From the NCBI GenBank assembly GCA_049273695.1, contig JBASRE010000042.1:1-64000 (forward strand): DNA of 64,000 nucleotides, given 5' to 3'. Positions 34,653-44,140 of this stretch are shown piece after piece (within the stretch, counting starts at the first letter, position 1; each line of letters opens with the position of its first letter). Under the pieces are notes generated by a model. The model did not search any database. It had not been told where the DNA came from and worked only from the letters and a program-made list of their open reading frames with translations. Position numbers and translations under genes: made by a program. This DNA is from UBA11740 sp049273695. Its GTDB lineage: Bacteria > Acidobacteriota > Blastocatellia > Pyrinomonadales > Pyrinomonadaceae.

Positions 34653-35042
34653 TCAACCCTGCCCTGGCGATCTCAAATAATCGTCCGTCTTATCCAGCCA
34701 ATCCTGTCGCGGCGGACTGAAGACATCGACGTCGAGCGTGTCTTCCAAAGCTTCTGCTTTATGCGGCACGTTCGAAGGAATGTGCAGCACCTCACCGGCC
34801 ATGACATCGATAACCTGTGACTCGTCCGCGCCAATCCAGAACCGCAGGCCGCCTTCCAGGATGTATGTGATCTGTTCGTTCTCATGGAAATGACGCGGCA
34901 CAATGCTGCCCTTCTTCAGGTAGACGTGCGCCAGCATCATGCGATCGCCGGTGATTAGCCGACGCGCGAGCGAATCCGAGAGAGCCTCGATCGGCAACTC
35001 ATTCCAGCGATGATGTGTGACGGTGCGTTCTTCCATCTTCAA
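34653..35042 (-). CDS. Small cupin-domain protein
   Basis: 129 residues, one cupin barrel. Motif 1 is PRHFHENEQITYILEGG (His, His, Glu) and motif 2 is HIPSNVPHKAEA (His), a complete metal site. Likely a metal-binding enzyme or sensor; the substrate cannot be told. Convergent with the zinc-ribbon gene, stops 11 bases apart. Confidence 0.88.
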   Translation of the reverse strand: MKMEERTVTHHRWNELPIEALSDSLARRLITGDRMMLAHVYLKKGSIVPRHFHENEQITYILEGGLRFWIGADESQVIDVMAGEVLHIPSNVPHKAEALEDTLDVDVFSPPRQDWLDKTDDYLRSPGQG

Positions 35043-35352
35043 CCTCGTTTGGGGTCAGTGAACGAGCGTCTGAAGCTAGCTCAATTGTGAATGTAAGTAA
35101 ACGGCTCTTTTGGAGTGCGCCTTTTGGAGTGCGCCGGCTTTGACGGCGCTTTGGATTTTCTTGGAGTTTGAACAGCGGTTTGAGATCCAAAGCGGCGTCG
35201 ACGCTTCGCTCTGCCGCCGCACTCCAAGGAAAGCGGCGTCAAGCCGCCGCACTCCAAGTTCGGGAACATTTGGGTAACCAAACCGTGTGCATTAACGTCT
35301 AAAGCTGCTAGAACACCGCTCTCCGCCTATTCCGAAACTTGAGGACATTATC
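35043..35352. repeat. Intergenic region with GGAGTGCGGCGGC-type palindromes
   Basis: Non-coding. From 35109 to 35259 it holds repeated TTTGGAGTGCGCC and CGGCTTTGACGGCGCTTTGG words, then the inverse, AAAGCGGCGTCAAGCCGCCG and CACTCCAAG. The last part is a full palindrome of the form GGAGTGCGGCGGCTTGACGC and its complement. The rest should hold promoters for the divergent genes; none recognised. Confidence 0.65.
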
Positions 35353-37275
35353 ATGAGTAAGTTAACCGCCCGTTTGCCCTTAATTGCGGCGTTTCTCCTC
35401 ACATTCGCCTCATTCACGGTGGCGCAGGAAGCGACCCCCGACGCCGCGAAACAGCAGGAAGAGAAGGCCAAGCTCGAAGCCAAAGCCACTGCTTTGCTGG
35501 AACAGATTGTCAGCGAATCGCAAGGGCTGAAGCTGCCGGAGAATCGCATTCGCGTGCAGATCGTCGCGGGCGATTTGCTCTGGGATCGGAGCGCGGCGCG
35601 CGCGCGAACTTTTTTCACGGATGCGGCTTCGATAATGGCGAACACCATGGCCCAGTCCGACGATTCCGAAAGGCGCGACTTCGGCATGCTCAACGCGCTC
35701 AGGCGTGAACTGGTTCTCAGTGCCGCGCGCCACGATGCAGAACTCGCTTATCAACTGCTGCGGCAGACGCAACCACCCGCGGGCATGAATGCCGGGAATC
35801 GCCGGCGCGGCAATTTTCAGTTTCCTGATGACAATCTCGAACAGACGCTGCTGACGGTAATCGCGGCCAGCGATCCGAAAGTCGCGTATCAGAAAGCGGC
35901 CGAGTCTTTGGACAAGGGCGAGTATCCCGTATCGCTGAGTCGCGTGCTGTCCCAGCTTCAGGCGAAAGACGAAGAGGCGTTCAAGAAACTTTCCGAAAAG
36001 ACACTCAACCGTCTGAGTTCAGAAAATCTTTTAACCAGTGGTCAGGCTGTGAACGTGGCCATGAGTCTGTTGCGACCCGGGCCACAAGCGGCGACGACTT
36101 CGCCCAGTCCGGCGACCGCCGCGCGTGCGAACAACTCAAGCGTGCTGGCGGAGTCTGCGTTCCAGGGGCTGCTCAATAACGCAGTGACCGCGGCACTGAC
36201 GGCGACGCCGCGCACGAATACTGGCGGTGGTGGCGCGAACAATCAGCGTCGCCAGCCCCGCCGCGATGCGGTAACGGTTAACACGGATCCGGCGCGAACC
36301 AATCAACCGCAAGTTGACCCGGCTCAGGTTCAGCAAAACAACGCGCGGATGCTGCTGCGTAGTCTCCAGGGCATGCTGCCGCAAATCGATCAGTACTTGC
36401 CTGAGCGTGGCCAGGCCGTTCGTCAGAAGCTTACGGAACTGGGCATGAGCAATTCCGACGGTTCGGGAATGGCACGGTTGGCAAATCAAATTCGGAGCGC
36501 GAATGGCGACAGCGAAAGCTTAGTCAACGCCGCGGCCACGGCCCCGCCGCAGTTGCAATCCCGGTTTTACGAAGAGGCCGCGCGTCGGGCGGTCGATGAA
36601 GGCAACACGGACCGCGCGCTGCAGTTGGCGAACGATCACCTCGATGAATCCAACCGCGCGCAGATCATGCAGGCCATCGACTTTAAGAAGATGACCACGA
36701 CCGTTTCTGAGGCAAAGCTTAACGAAATTCGGCAGAAGATCGCCGCACTTTCCTCAGACACCGAGCGCGTGAAGTATTTGGGTGACCTGGTGTTGGCGAC
36801 GCAGAAAGACAATCCGAAACTAGCGCTGCGTTTTGCTGAAGACGCGCGCGTAATCGTCACCAAGCGCGCGGCAGACTATCAGGACATGGAAAACCAGATG
36901 CGCGTGGCGGAGTTATTTGCGGGGCTCGATCCGAAGCGCAGCTTTGAAGTGTTAGAGCCGGGCATCGCGCAACTGAACGAGTTGCTGGCCGCCGCGCAGG
37001 TCTTAAACGGATTTGAAGTGCGAGTGTTTCGCGACGGTGAACTGCCGCTGCAGGGCGGCAGCGATCTGGGTCGCATCGTGGCACGATACGGCCAGCAACT
37101 GGCATCGCTCGCGAAGATCGATTTCGAGCGCGCGCAAGCGACCGCCGATCGATTCCAATTTGCTGAGCCGCGTCTGATGTCGAAACTATCGATCGTGCAG
37201 GGAGCGTTCGGCGTACGGCAGACGTCGCCTGAGAATTTCCGGCGGTTCGATAATCTTCGGTTCCTGACGCGCTAG
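35353..37275 (+). CDS. Secreted alpha-helical protein, paralogue of the one at 17.7 kb
   Basis: 640 residues with signal peptide LPLIAAFLLTFASFTVAQ. Helical repeats throughout (AAGDLLWDRSAARARTFF-like, ELAYQLLRQTQPP), with a Gln/Asn/Pro-rich low-complexity insert at ~245-340 absent from the paralogue. The C-terminal block LNELLAAAQVLNGFEVRVFR with DLGRIVARYGQQL and KIDFERAQ matches the other protein well. No enzyme motif is visible. Periplasmic; role unknown. It is flanked by repeats on both sides. Confidence 0.75.
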   Translation: MSKLTARLPLIAAFLLTFASFTVAQEATPDAAKQQEEKAKLEAKATALLEQIVSESQGLKLPENRIRVQIVAGDLLWDRSAARARTFFTDAASIMANTMAQSDDSERRDFGMLNALRRELVLSAARHDAELAYQLLRQTQPPAGMNAGNRRRGNFQFPDDNLEQTLLTVIAASDPKVAYQKAAESLDKGEYPVSLSRVLSQLQAKDEEAFKKLSEKTLNRLSSENLLTSGQAVNVAMSLLRPGPQAATTSPSPATAARANNSSVLAESAFQGLLNNAVTAALTATPRTNTGGGGANNQRRQPRRDAVTVNTDPARTNQPQVDPAQVQQNNARMLLRSLQGMLPQIDQYLPERGQAVRQKLTELGMSNSDGSGMARLANQIRSANGDSESLVNAAATAPPQLQSRFYEEAARRAVDEGNTDRALQLANDHLDESNRAQIMQAIDFKKMTTTVSEAKLNEIRQKIAALSSDTERVKYLGDLVLATQKDNPKLALRFAEDARVIVTKRAADYQDMENQMRVAELFAGLDPKRSFEVLEPGIAQLNELLAAAQVLNGFEVRVFRDGELPLQGGSDLGRIVARYGQQLASLAKIDFERAQATADRFQFAEPRLMSKLSIVQGAFGVRQTSPENFRRFDNLRFLTR

Positions 37276-37281
37276 TCGCGG

Positions 37282-37458
37282 GAGCAGAGAGCAGAGAGCA
37301 AAGAGGTAAGGGCGAAGAGCAGAGAGCAAAGAGCAAAGCGCGAAGATCAAAGCGCAAAGTGCAAAGAGCCAAGTGCAGCGGTAAGGGGGCAAAGCATCAG
37401 TAGTGCACTCCACGCTCTTAGCTCTTAGCTCTTAGCACTTACCGCTTTGCTCTATGCA
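37282..37458. repeat. Inverted heptamer array, GAGCAAA/GCTCTTA type
   Basis: Starting seven bases after the stop of the preceding gene: GAGCAGA, GAGCAGA, GAGCAAA, GAGGTAA, GGGCGAA, GAGCAGA, GAGCAAA, GAGCAAA, GCGCGAA, GATCAAA, GCGCAAA, GTGCAAA, GAGCCAA, GTGCAGC and two more, sixteen units in unbroken register (37282-37393). Right arm from ~37408: GCTCTTA three times, GCACTTA, CCGCTTT, GCTCTAT. With 37459-37593, which holds nothing I recognise, this fills the gap before the next gene. Confidence 0.88.
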
Positions 37459-37593
37459 CGCCGACGCGAATGCAAAGTGAACACGCGTGTTCCATTTTCG
37501 CCCCACCTTCCGGAAACACAGAGAACCGCAGCCATTCACAATTCGTTATCCTTTCAGGCCGTCATGGTCTGTTTATTGCCTTAATCAACATAA

Positions 37594-38388
37594 GTGAGAC
37601 ATGCGACTAAATCTCCGGGATCTCGTCTTTTGGCAAAAGCGCTAACCGCGGCGCTGCTTGCCGTGTTCTGCTTTCCCGCTGCTGTCGCGCAGAGCAACAA
37701 AACCAAATCGCAAGCGAACGTCAAACGTCCGCCGGCGTCTTCCGAGCGGGAACAACTCAGAAAGCAATACATCGAGACTACGAAGGAATACAAAGCCAGT
37801 CTGCAAAAGCTGATCGACTTGTACAAAGCCAGCGTAAAGAAGGCCGAAGTCCGCCGCGATAAGTCCAGAGAGCTTTTCAAAGAAGGATTGATTTCCCGGA
37901 CCCAGTTTGAAGAGAGCGAACAGGCGGTAGCTGACGAGCAACTCAAGATCGCCGGCGTCCAGAATCAGATGAAAGGCGCCGAGACGCAGATCTCGCAAAC
38001 GCTGCTGGAAATGGAAGGTGAAAAGGAAATTGCCAGACTGCGGCTGAAGCCAAAAGGCGGCTTGATTCAGACGACATCATTTATTCGCTATACCGGCGCC
38101 GGCAGTTGGGCCATCTCACAAGCCGGTAAGCTCGAGCAGTTCTTTCAACAGACTTTCAAACGTCCACTGCCGATTGCTGTTTTCGGGCAGGGCGCGATTC
38201 ACAATCGCTGGCATTTGGATCATCGCAACGCGATGGATGTTTCGCTGCATCCGGATGGAGCTGAAGGTCAGGCGCTGATCGATTTCATGCGCCGCAATGG
38301 AATTCCCTTTTCCGCATTTCGCGGTGCGATTCCCGGCGTGGCTACGGGGCCGCATATTCACATCGGCCGGCCCTCACATCGGTACTGA
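37594..38388 (+). CDS. Secreted coiled-coil protein with M15/M74-like peptidase domain
   Basis: 264 residues, GTG start. Signal peptide ALTAALLAVFCFPAAVAQ; a long coiled coil at ~48-150 (REQLRKQYIETTKEYKASLQ and on); then a C-terminal domain at ~165-264 with NRWHLDHRNAMDVSL and ATGPHIHIGRPS. The His...Asp...HxH arrangement is that of LAS-type zinc peptidases (M15/M74) that cut peptidoglycan cross-links, though spacing is not fully canonical. Coiled coil plus wall peptidase recalls murein hydrolase activator layouts such as EnvC. Predicted periplasmic role in wall remodelling. Confidence 0.7.
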   Translation: MRHATKSPGSRLLAKALTAALLAVFCFPAAVAQSNKTKSQANVKRPPASSEREQLRKQYIETTKEYKASLQKLIDLYKASVKKAEVRRDKSRELFKEGLISRTQFEESEQAVADEQLKIAGVQNQMKGAETQISQTLLEMEGEKEIARLRLKPKGGLIQTTSFIRYTGAGSWAISQAGKLEQFFQQTFKRPLPIAVFGQGAIHNRWHLDHRNAMDVSLHPDGAEGQALIDFMRRNGIPFSAFRGAIPGVATGPHIHIGRPSHRY

Positions 38389-38469
38389 AGGTCCGAACGA
38401 CCGGCACGCTCTCACACGAAAACGGGGAACACAAAGCGATCAGCCGCCGTATAGCTGGGTCATCAGCGT

Positions 38470-39306
38470 ATGACACCGCAATCCGGATCCAGGCAAACTC
38501 TCACAACGCGAAGCTCGAAACGCAGCGCCCCGTTTGCCGGCAATGTGCGCGTGAGCGAAAGCCTCTATTCGCCAGGAGACCAGCAGGACAAGCACGCGCA
38601 TTCGTACGCCGCCATTTCAGTGGTACTGGCCGGATCGCTGAGCGAGAGCGTGGGAAACAAAGTTGAAGACGCTTTTCCTCTTAGCGTTGTAGTAAAGCCC
38701 GGCGACACCGAACATGCGGATCGGTTTGGAACCATCGGGGCCCGCATGTTCTCGGTCCAGTTTGAGCCGCCAATCATCCAGTCGCTTCTTGACGGCGATC
38801 TAAAACTCAGTCGGTGGCATTGGGTTCATGGCGGAGCGGTGGCGCGCTGGATGTTGTTTCTCTTACAGGCATACCGGCGCACAGCTCTCCCGCACGAAGA
38901 ACTCGAGGACATTGTGTACGAAGTCCTGGCTTCACTGCCCACTGCAAAGTCGATGCGAGCGGGAAGTCCTCCGCAATGGCTTGCACGCGTCCGGCAAGAC
39001 CTGGACGAAACATTTTGCGAGGGTGTCCGCGTTAGTGACCTGGCCGCGCAGGCAAATGTCCACCCCGTTTATCTTGCGCGCGTGTTCCGGCGCTATGTCG
39101 GTTGTTCGATTACTGATTACCGGACGCTCTTGAAAGCGCGGGCTGCCGCGGAGCTTCTGGCTTCGTCCGGCCTACCGCTGGCGTCTGCGGCCCACGACTG
39201 TGGATTCGCCGATCAGAGTCACATGGGCCGCTCCTTCAAAACAGTCACCGGGTTGACTCCGCGTGATTACCGAACAATCGTGAACGGCTGTCGGCGAGCT
39301 GCTTGA
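38470..39306 (+). CDS. AraC-family transcriptional regulator
   Basis: 278 residues. N-terminal cupin-like sensing domain (HAHSYAAISVVLAG, VVVKPGDTEHADRF); C-terminal double helix-turn-helix with VRVSDLAAQANVHPVYLARV and LPLASAAHDCGFADQSHMGR followed by FKTVTGLTPRDYR, the AraC signature. Next to the serine hydrolase gene on the same strand, which it may control; the promoter target is not visible. Confidence 0.92.
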   Translation: MTPQSGSRQTLTTRSSKRSAPFAGNVRVSESLYSPGDQQDKHAHSYAAISVVLAGSLSESVGNKVEDAFPLSVVVKPGDTEHADRFGTIGARMFSVQFEPPIIQSLLDGDLKLSRWHWVHGGAVARWMLFLLQAYRRTALPHEELEDIVYEVLASLPTAKSMRAGSPPQWLARVRQDLDETFCEGVRVSDLAAQANVHPVYLARVFRRYVGCSITDYRTLLKARAAAELLASSGLPLASAAHDCGFADQSHMGRSFKTVTGLTPRDYRTIVNGCRRAA

Positions 39307-39428
39307 AGCCTTTTTCTTCGCGTCCATCACTGGTTTCAACTGTTCTATATCAAATTACGCGCGCAAGAGTATCTTGCCGAATCAGGCGGCGGAGCCATCT
39401 TTCTTTATCGAACTCGGAGGTACTCAAC

Positions 39429-40949
39429 GTGAGAAAATTAATTGCGGCAACCCTACTAGGCGTGATCTCGCTCAGCACGGTTATCGCCCAGCCGAATCAA
39501 TCCGCTTCACGAGGCGTGCAAACGCCGCCCAACCTCGAGACGTTAATAAGCGGCCTGCATAAGGGCTTCTACCCTGACCAGATTGCTCCCGGCGCGGTCG
39601 TCGTTGTCGTCAAAGACTCGCGCGTGATCCTTTTGAAAGGTTTTGGGTACGCCGATGTAGAAGCCAGGCGGCCAGTCACGCCGCAGACTGTCTTCTACAC
39701 CGCCTCGTCATCGAAACCGTTCCTGGCACTGACCGTGGCTTTGCTTGATCACAAGGGCACGTTGGATCTCGACGCGCCCTTGAGCCGGTTTATCCCAAAC
39801 GTGAAACTGCAGGCTCCGCTGTCACCTGACTCGATCAAGTTGCGCGACCTCTTAACCCATTCTCACGGAATCTCTGGTGGGCCGGCGGATTTCAGAATGA
39901 CGTTGACAGGCCAGGGCACGACGTCACAACTCGTAGACGCGTTGGCCCAGCATCCGGCGGCAAAGTCCGGCAAAGATTTCGTTTACAGTAACATCGGTTA
40001 TCAAACGGTGGGTTTGGCTTTGGAATTATCGCAGAAGCAAACCTGGAAGGATCTTGTTCAGCAAAAGGTTATCAGCCCGTTGGGAATGAAGGGAACGACG
40101 CCGTACCTTTCGCGCGCGAATAGCGAGCAGCTCGCGATTCCTTACGAAGCAGCCACGACGGGTTATAAGCGACTTCATTACGCTAAAGCCGATGCAAACA
40201 TGCACGCCGCTGGAGGCCTGGTTACCACCGGTGAAGACCAGGCGAAGTGGCTGATCATGAATATCAATCGCGGCCGACTCGGACGCGCGCAGATTTTTCC
40301 CGCGGCCGTGATTGCTGAGACCCATCGCCGGCAAGTCGATCAGGACACGCCGTTCTCGTGGGTGCGCCGGTACGAATATGGACTCGGTTGGAACATCGGA
40401 TCGTATGAAGGCAATAAGTTGGTTCACGCACACGGTGCATTCTCAGCCTTCTATGCGCACGTTTCGTTCATGCCGGAACACCGGCTCGGCGTCGCGGTCT
40501 TAGCCCACGAGTCACTGTTGGGTGATCAGTTCGCGGAAAACGTGGCGCAATACATTTACGACAGTTTTCTAAAGACACCCGGCGCAAAATACCGATGGGA
40601 GAAACGAGTTGCGGCCGCGCCGCAGACGGGAAAGAGGTACCGTGAAGGCCTGGCGGCGGAATACGCCAGACGCGCCGCGCGTCAAAAGCCGCTGCCGCAT
40701 CCGCTCGAGTCTTACGCCGGCATCTACGAGAGCGCCGAGGGTGATCGAATGGAGTGGAAGGTGGTCAACGGCAAGTTGGTCGTAGCGTACGGACCATTGT
40801 TAAGCGAGGCTGAGGTCTATGACGCCGCCAAGAATGAACTGCGGGTAGAACTAGTGCCCTCAAGCGGCAACGTGATCGGGTTCACATTTTCCGGAGACTG
40901 GGCGGAAGGTCTGACGGCCGGACCAATAAAATTCAAGCGTGTGAGATAA
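39429..40949 (+). CDS. Secreted serine hydrolase, class C beta-lactamase-like
   Basis: 506 residues from GTG 39429, which has GGAGG eight bases upstream; the frame is open to 39303 but that would overlap the AraC gene. Signal peptide LIAATLLGVISLSTVIAQ. Beta-lactamase/DD-peptidase fold: SxxK in TASSSKPF, the YxN motif in YSNIGY, and HAHGAF in the place of the KTG box; a DUF3471-like C-terminal domain follows (~400-506). Such proteins are usually esterases or D-aminopeptidases rather than true beta-lactamases. Confidence 0.87.
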   Translation: MRKLIAATLLGVISLSTVIAQPNQSASRGVQTPPNLETLISGLHKGFYPDQIAPGAVVVVVKDSRVILLKGFGYADVEARRPVTPQTVFYTASSSKPFLALTVALLDHKGTLDLDAPLSRFIPNVKLQAPLSPDSIKLRDLLTHSHGISGGPADFRMTLTGQGTTSQLVDALAQHPAAKSGKDFVYSNIGYQTVGLALELSQKQTWKDLVQQKVISPLGMKGTTPYLSRANSEQLAIPYEAATTGYKRLHYAKADANMHAAGGLVTTGEDQAKWLIMNINRGRLGRAQIFPAAVIAETHRRQVDQDTPFSWVRRYEYGLGWNIGSYEGNKLVHAHGAFSAFYAHVSFMPEHRLGVAVLAHESLLGDQFAENVAQYIYDSFLKTPGAKYRWEKRVAAAPQTGKRYREGLAAEYARRAARQKPLPHPLESYAGIYESAEGDRMEWKVVNGKLVVAYGPLLSEAEVYDAAKNELRVELVPSSGNVIGFTFSGDWAEGLTAGPIKFKRVR

Positions 40950-40974
40950 CAGGCAGTCGCCGCGCGCGTACGCC

Positions 40975-41910
40975 TCACTTAGTAGAACGCTGCGCACGCA
41001 GTTTCTCAGCCGCTATCTTCAACACTTCCTGCACCTGCTGATCCCAGTATTGCCAATTGTGACTGCCCGGCAGTTGCCGGTACTCGTGCGCGATTTTCTT
41101 CTCGTGCAGGAGCTCCGCGAATCGTGCGTTGTCGTTGGCCAGCACGTCTTCCGTTCCGCAGTCGAGATAAAAGTAGGGAAGCGCAGAAACCCGCGCCGCG
41201 GTCGCGCTGCGCGCGAGTTGGTGGATGTCATTAGCCTTCCGCGTGTCTGAGCCCATCGGGCCAAAGACGCCGAATACCGAATCGCGGATCGCCTTAAAGT
41301 CCTTCAATTCTTCTTCAGTCCATGTGGCGGGACGCAAAGCGCCGCTCATCGATCCGGCAAAGGCGAACGTCGCCGGATATTTCAAACCAAACTTCAGCGC
41401 GCCGTATCCGCCCATCGACAAACCGGCCACACCGCGGCCATAGCGACTCTCGATTGTGCGATAACGTTTCTGCACGTCGGGAAGAAGTTCCCGGATGAAG
41501 TAACTCTCGTACTTATCGCTCGCGACCGTCGCGCTGTCCGTGTACCAGCCATCGTTTCCTTCCGGCGTGACTATGATGATTCGATACTTCGAAGCGTAAT
41601 CCGCGACATTCGAACGCGTCAGCCAGTCTGAGTAATGGCCGGTCAATCCGTGCAGCAGATAAAGGACCGGATAGCGCGTAACCCGCGATGCGCGATAGTC
41701 CGCCGGCAACACAACGTTGTATGGAAGTGTCTTGCCGACCAGCGTGCTCTGAAACTGGACCGTTTCGACCGCAGATGAACGCGATGACTGAACTAAACCA
41801 GCCGCTGATACTGAATGACTTTCGCCAACCGGATGAATCGGTCCTGTGGTGAGCAGGACCAGCACCGGCAAGCAGATGTGACAGGCAAGTACGAGAAGTT
41901 TCGACTTCAT
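40975..41910 (-). CDS. Secreted esterase-D-type alpha/beta hydrolase
   Basis: 311 residues from ATG 41910 (MKSKLLVLACHICLP), preferred because it starts a signal peptide and clears the upstream gene. Esterase/PHB-depolymerase-like fold: PVLYLLHGLTGHYSDWL for the oxyanion hole, nucleophile Ser in GVAGLSMGGYGA, Asp in YLDCGTEDVL, His in LPGSHNWQYW. Related to mycolyltransferase-like and S-formylglutathione-hydrolase-like enzymes. Likely hydrolyses esters outside the cytoplasm. It follows the M61 peptidase gene by 25 bases. Confidence 0.88.
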   Translation of the reverse strand: MKSKLLVLACHICLPVLVLLTTGPIHPVGESHSVSAAGLVQSSRSSAVETVQFQSTLVGKTLPYNVVLPADYRASRVTRYPVLYLLHGLTGHYSDWLTRSNVADYASKYRIIIVTPEGNDGWYTDSATVASDKYESYFIRELLPDVQKRYRTIESRYGRGVAGLSMGGYGALKFGLKYPATFAFAGSMSGALRPATWTEEELKDFKAIRDSVFGVFGPMGSDTRKANDIHQLARSATAARVSALPYFYLDCGTEDVLANDNARFAELLHEKKIAHEYRQLPGSHNWQYWDQQVQEVLKIAAEKLRAQRSTK

Positions 41911-41935
41911 TGAGAAATAGAATTGAGAGGCGCAT

Positions 41936-43789
41936 CTACGGAACGCGTGTCTGTGACATCCACGATTCGTAAATTTGCTTTTGTCCATCGGTCCGCGACG
42001 GCAGTTGAACAATCCGGTAAGGCACGTTGAGATGGCTACCCAGTTTTATTTCGAATGTCCGCAAATCTTCGTTTCGAAATACTGTAACGCGAACCACGGT
42101 GTCCGGTCGTTTGGCGCGGAGCAGCGTTTCAAACAGCTCTTTGTTGACCCGAACACCGTCGAGGGCCAGGATTTGATCTTTAGCGTTCAACCCCTGTTCG
42201 TGCGCCGGACTACCCGCACGCACGCTCTTTATCGTTAGGGCGCCGTTCGTTTCTTCAAGATCGGCTCCCAGGTAACTTGTTGCCGGAACAAGAGTCATCG
42301 CGCCAGCGCCGCTTGTATCGAGCGCTAAACCCGCGGCGGAAAGAAATTCGTTGTACGGAAGCTCTTCGCGCCCACGGACGTAGCGCGAAAAAAATTGTTC
42401 CAGGCTGCTACCGGCAATCTGCTCGCAGATTCTTTGAAAATCCGCCGACGTATAGTTTCGGTTTTTCTTTGCGAACTCCGCATTGAGGTTCCGCATGACA
42501 TCGTCGAGAGATTTTGCGCCGTTTGTCCGCCGGCGAATTTCGAGGTCAAGCAGCATTCCGAGCAACTCGCCCTTCTCGTAGTACGAGACCGATGAATTGA
42601 TCGAGTTTTCATCCGGCCGATAGTATTTGATCCACGCGTCGAAGCTTGCTTCCTCGACACTCATTAGCCGGCGGCCCGGCTGCTCCTGAACGATCTGTAT
42701 GTTCGCGGCGAGAATTTCGAGATACGTGGCATCGGATATCAAACCGGCCCGGCGCACCATCAGGTTGCCGTAGTACTCTGTGATTCCCTCCGCGACCCAA
42801 AGCAGCCGCGTGTAGTTTTCTTTCGTGTAATCGAACGGGCCCAGCGGGTCGGGCCGAATTCGCTTCACGTTCCACAAGTGAAAGAATTCGTGTGAGACCA
42901 AAGAGTTGAAGTTGAAGTATGCGCGTTCGGTGGTAAATGCATGGCGCCGAAAGCCAAGCGCCGTCGAGTTCAGGTGCTCGAGACCACCGCCGGTGTTCGC
43001 CCGCAGGTGCAGAATGAACGCGTAATCCCGGTAGGGAATTTCGCCGAACATCGCAATTTGAGCATCGACGATCCGCCGCACACTGTTCAGCAGACGATCG
43101 GGGTTGTAGTTGCCTTCGCCGTCGATCACGATGCGATGGGGCACGCCGCGCACTTCGAATTTCAGCTCTTTAAAATCGCTAACTTCGACGGGCGAATCGT
43201 AAAGCACATCGAAATTGTCGGCGCGAAAAGCCCAGTGCCGGCCGGCCATCGGCGCGCCGGTAGAGGGCAGGCCGGTCGCGATCTTCCAGTTGCCGTGGGG
43301 AATGATGTTCAGCGTGACCGGCTGGTTAAGCCCGCCCTCCGGATACATCAACAGCGTCGCGTTGTTCCAAAACGCGTGATCTGAATTCAGTTCGCTGGTC
43401 CGCACCGTCAGTTCGTTAGCGTAAACACGATACGTGACTCGATAGTCGCGGGCGCCGCCAGTCTGAATGCGCCAGGTATTCTTATTCGTTTTGATCCACG
43501 GCAGGGGACGATCATTTCGATCGAAGGCCGCAAACTCCTGCACGTGCCGCGCGAATTCACGCACCATGTACGAGCCTGGCGTCCACACCGGCATAATCAG
43601 GTTTACGTGCGACCTGGTTTCGGTGCGCTGCACTTTCATTTCCACGTCGAACAAGTGCGTCGACGGTTCTGGCATCGATACCGTGAAGGAAATGTCGGGT
43701 TGCTTTGTTGCTTGCGCCAACGCGCCTGAGGCACAAATCAGAACGAACAGCCAAAGTCGCGCAACAGCGAGGCATCTATTCCCGCGCAT
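41936..43789 (-). CDS. M61-family glycyl aminopeptidase with PDZ domain
   Basis: 617 residues. Signal peptide to GALAQ; an N-terminal beta-rich domain; a gluzincin catalytic core with the zinc motif SHEFFHLWNVKRIRP and the downstream Glu in WVAEGITEYYGNL; and a C-terminal PDZ domain (~520-600) with VRAGSPAHEQGLNAKDQILALDG-type sequence. This is the usual domain order of M61 enzymes. Probably periplasmic; prefers Gly or Ala N-termini in the characterised family members. Probably co-transcribed with the esterase gene. Confidence 0.93.
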   Translation of the reverse strand: MRGNRCLAVARLWLFVLICASGALAQATKQPDISFTVSMPEPSTHLFDVEMKVQRTETRSHVNLIMPVWTPGSYMVREFARHVQEFAAFDRNDRPLPWIKTNKNTWRIQTGGARDYRVTYRVYANELTVRTSELNSDHAFWNNATLLMYPEGGLNQPVTLNIIPHGNWKIATGLPSTGAPMAGRHWAFRADNFDVLYDSPVEVSDFKELKFEVRGVPHRIVIDGEGNYNPDRLLNSVRRIVDAQIAMFGEIPYRDYAFILHLRANTGGGLEHLNSTALGFRRHAFTTERAYFNFNSLVSHEFFHLWNVKRIRPDPLGPFDYTKENYTRLLWVAEGITEYYGNLMVRRAGLISDATYLEILAANIQIVQEQPGRRLMSVEEASFDAWIKYYRPDENSINSSVSYYEKGELLGMLLDLEIRRRTNGAKSLDDVMRNLNAEFAKKNRNYTSADFQRICEQIAGSSLEQFFSRYVRGREELPYNEFLSAAGLALDTSGAGAMTLVPATSYLGADLEETNGALTIKSVRAGSPAHEQGLNAKDQILALDGVRVNKELFETLLRAKRPDTVVRVTVFRNEDLRTFEIKLGSHLNVPYRIVQLPSRTDGQKQIYESWMSQTRVP

Positions 43790-44140
43790 AATCTTTCGAT
43801 TCCTCAGGCGAAACGATACCGGAAATGAGCGGTGATATCTACGTCAGTCAGAATTGGAGTCCTTGGTCCACTTTTGACCCTTCTCATTCACACCGCGGCT
43901 TTAGCCCGGTGGCAACTGGCGGCCCAAAAAAGGGGAAACCGTTTAAACGGTTTCCTGCGCGGCCCGCTAAACTGATCGCCGCGCTAAAGCGACGGCGAGA
44001 ATGAGAGCTCTCTCACTGAACCAGTACACGATATCGACATCGCACTCCACCGTCCGCGGGTTGGAAACTAGGCGACACGCCGAAACAGATTTATAGTTGG
44101 GAGACGATTCACACAATCAATTCTTGAAAGGCTAAGAGTC
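43790..44140. repeat. Intergenic region with CTCATTCACACC nested palindrome, copy 2
   Basis: Non-coding. The element spans 43883-44005: CTCATTCACACC with CGCGGCTTTAGCCCGGTGG, then an inner AAACCGTTTAAACGGTTTCC, then the inverse GCCGCGCTAAAGCGACGGC and GAATGAG. Its tips, CTCATTC and GAATGAG, are inverted. It shares its first 12 bases and layout with the element at 16001-16140. The remainder should contain the promoter for the DoxX gene and the upstream region of the M61 gene. Confidence 0.72.

Noticed and set aside
37282..37458. Short repeats that might be a CRISPR array
   Set aside because: Units are 7 bases with no spacers; no cas gene in the window.
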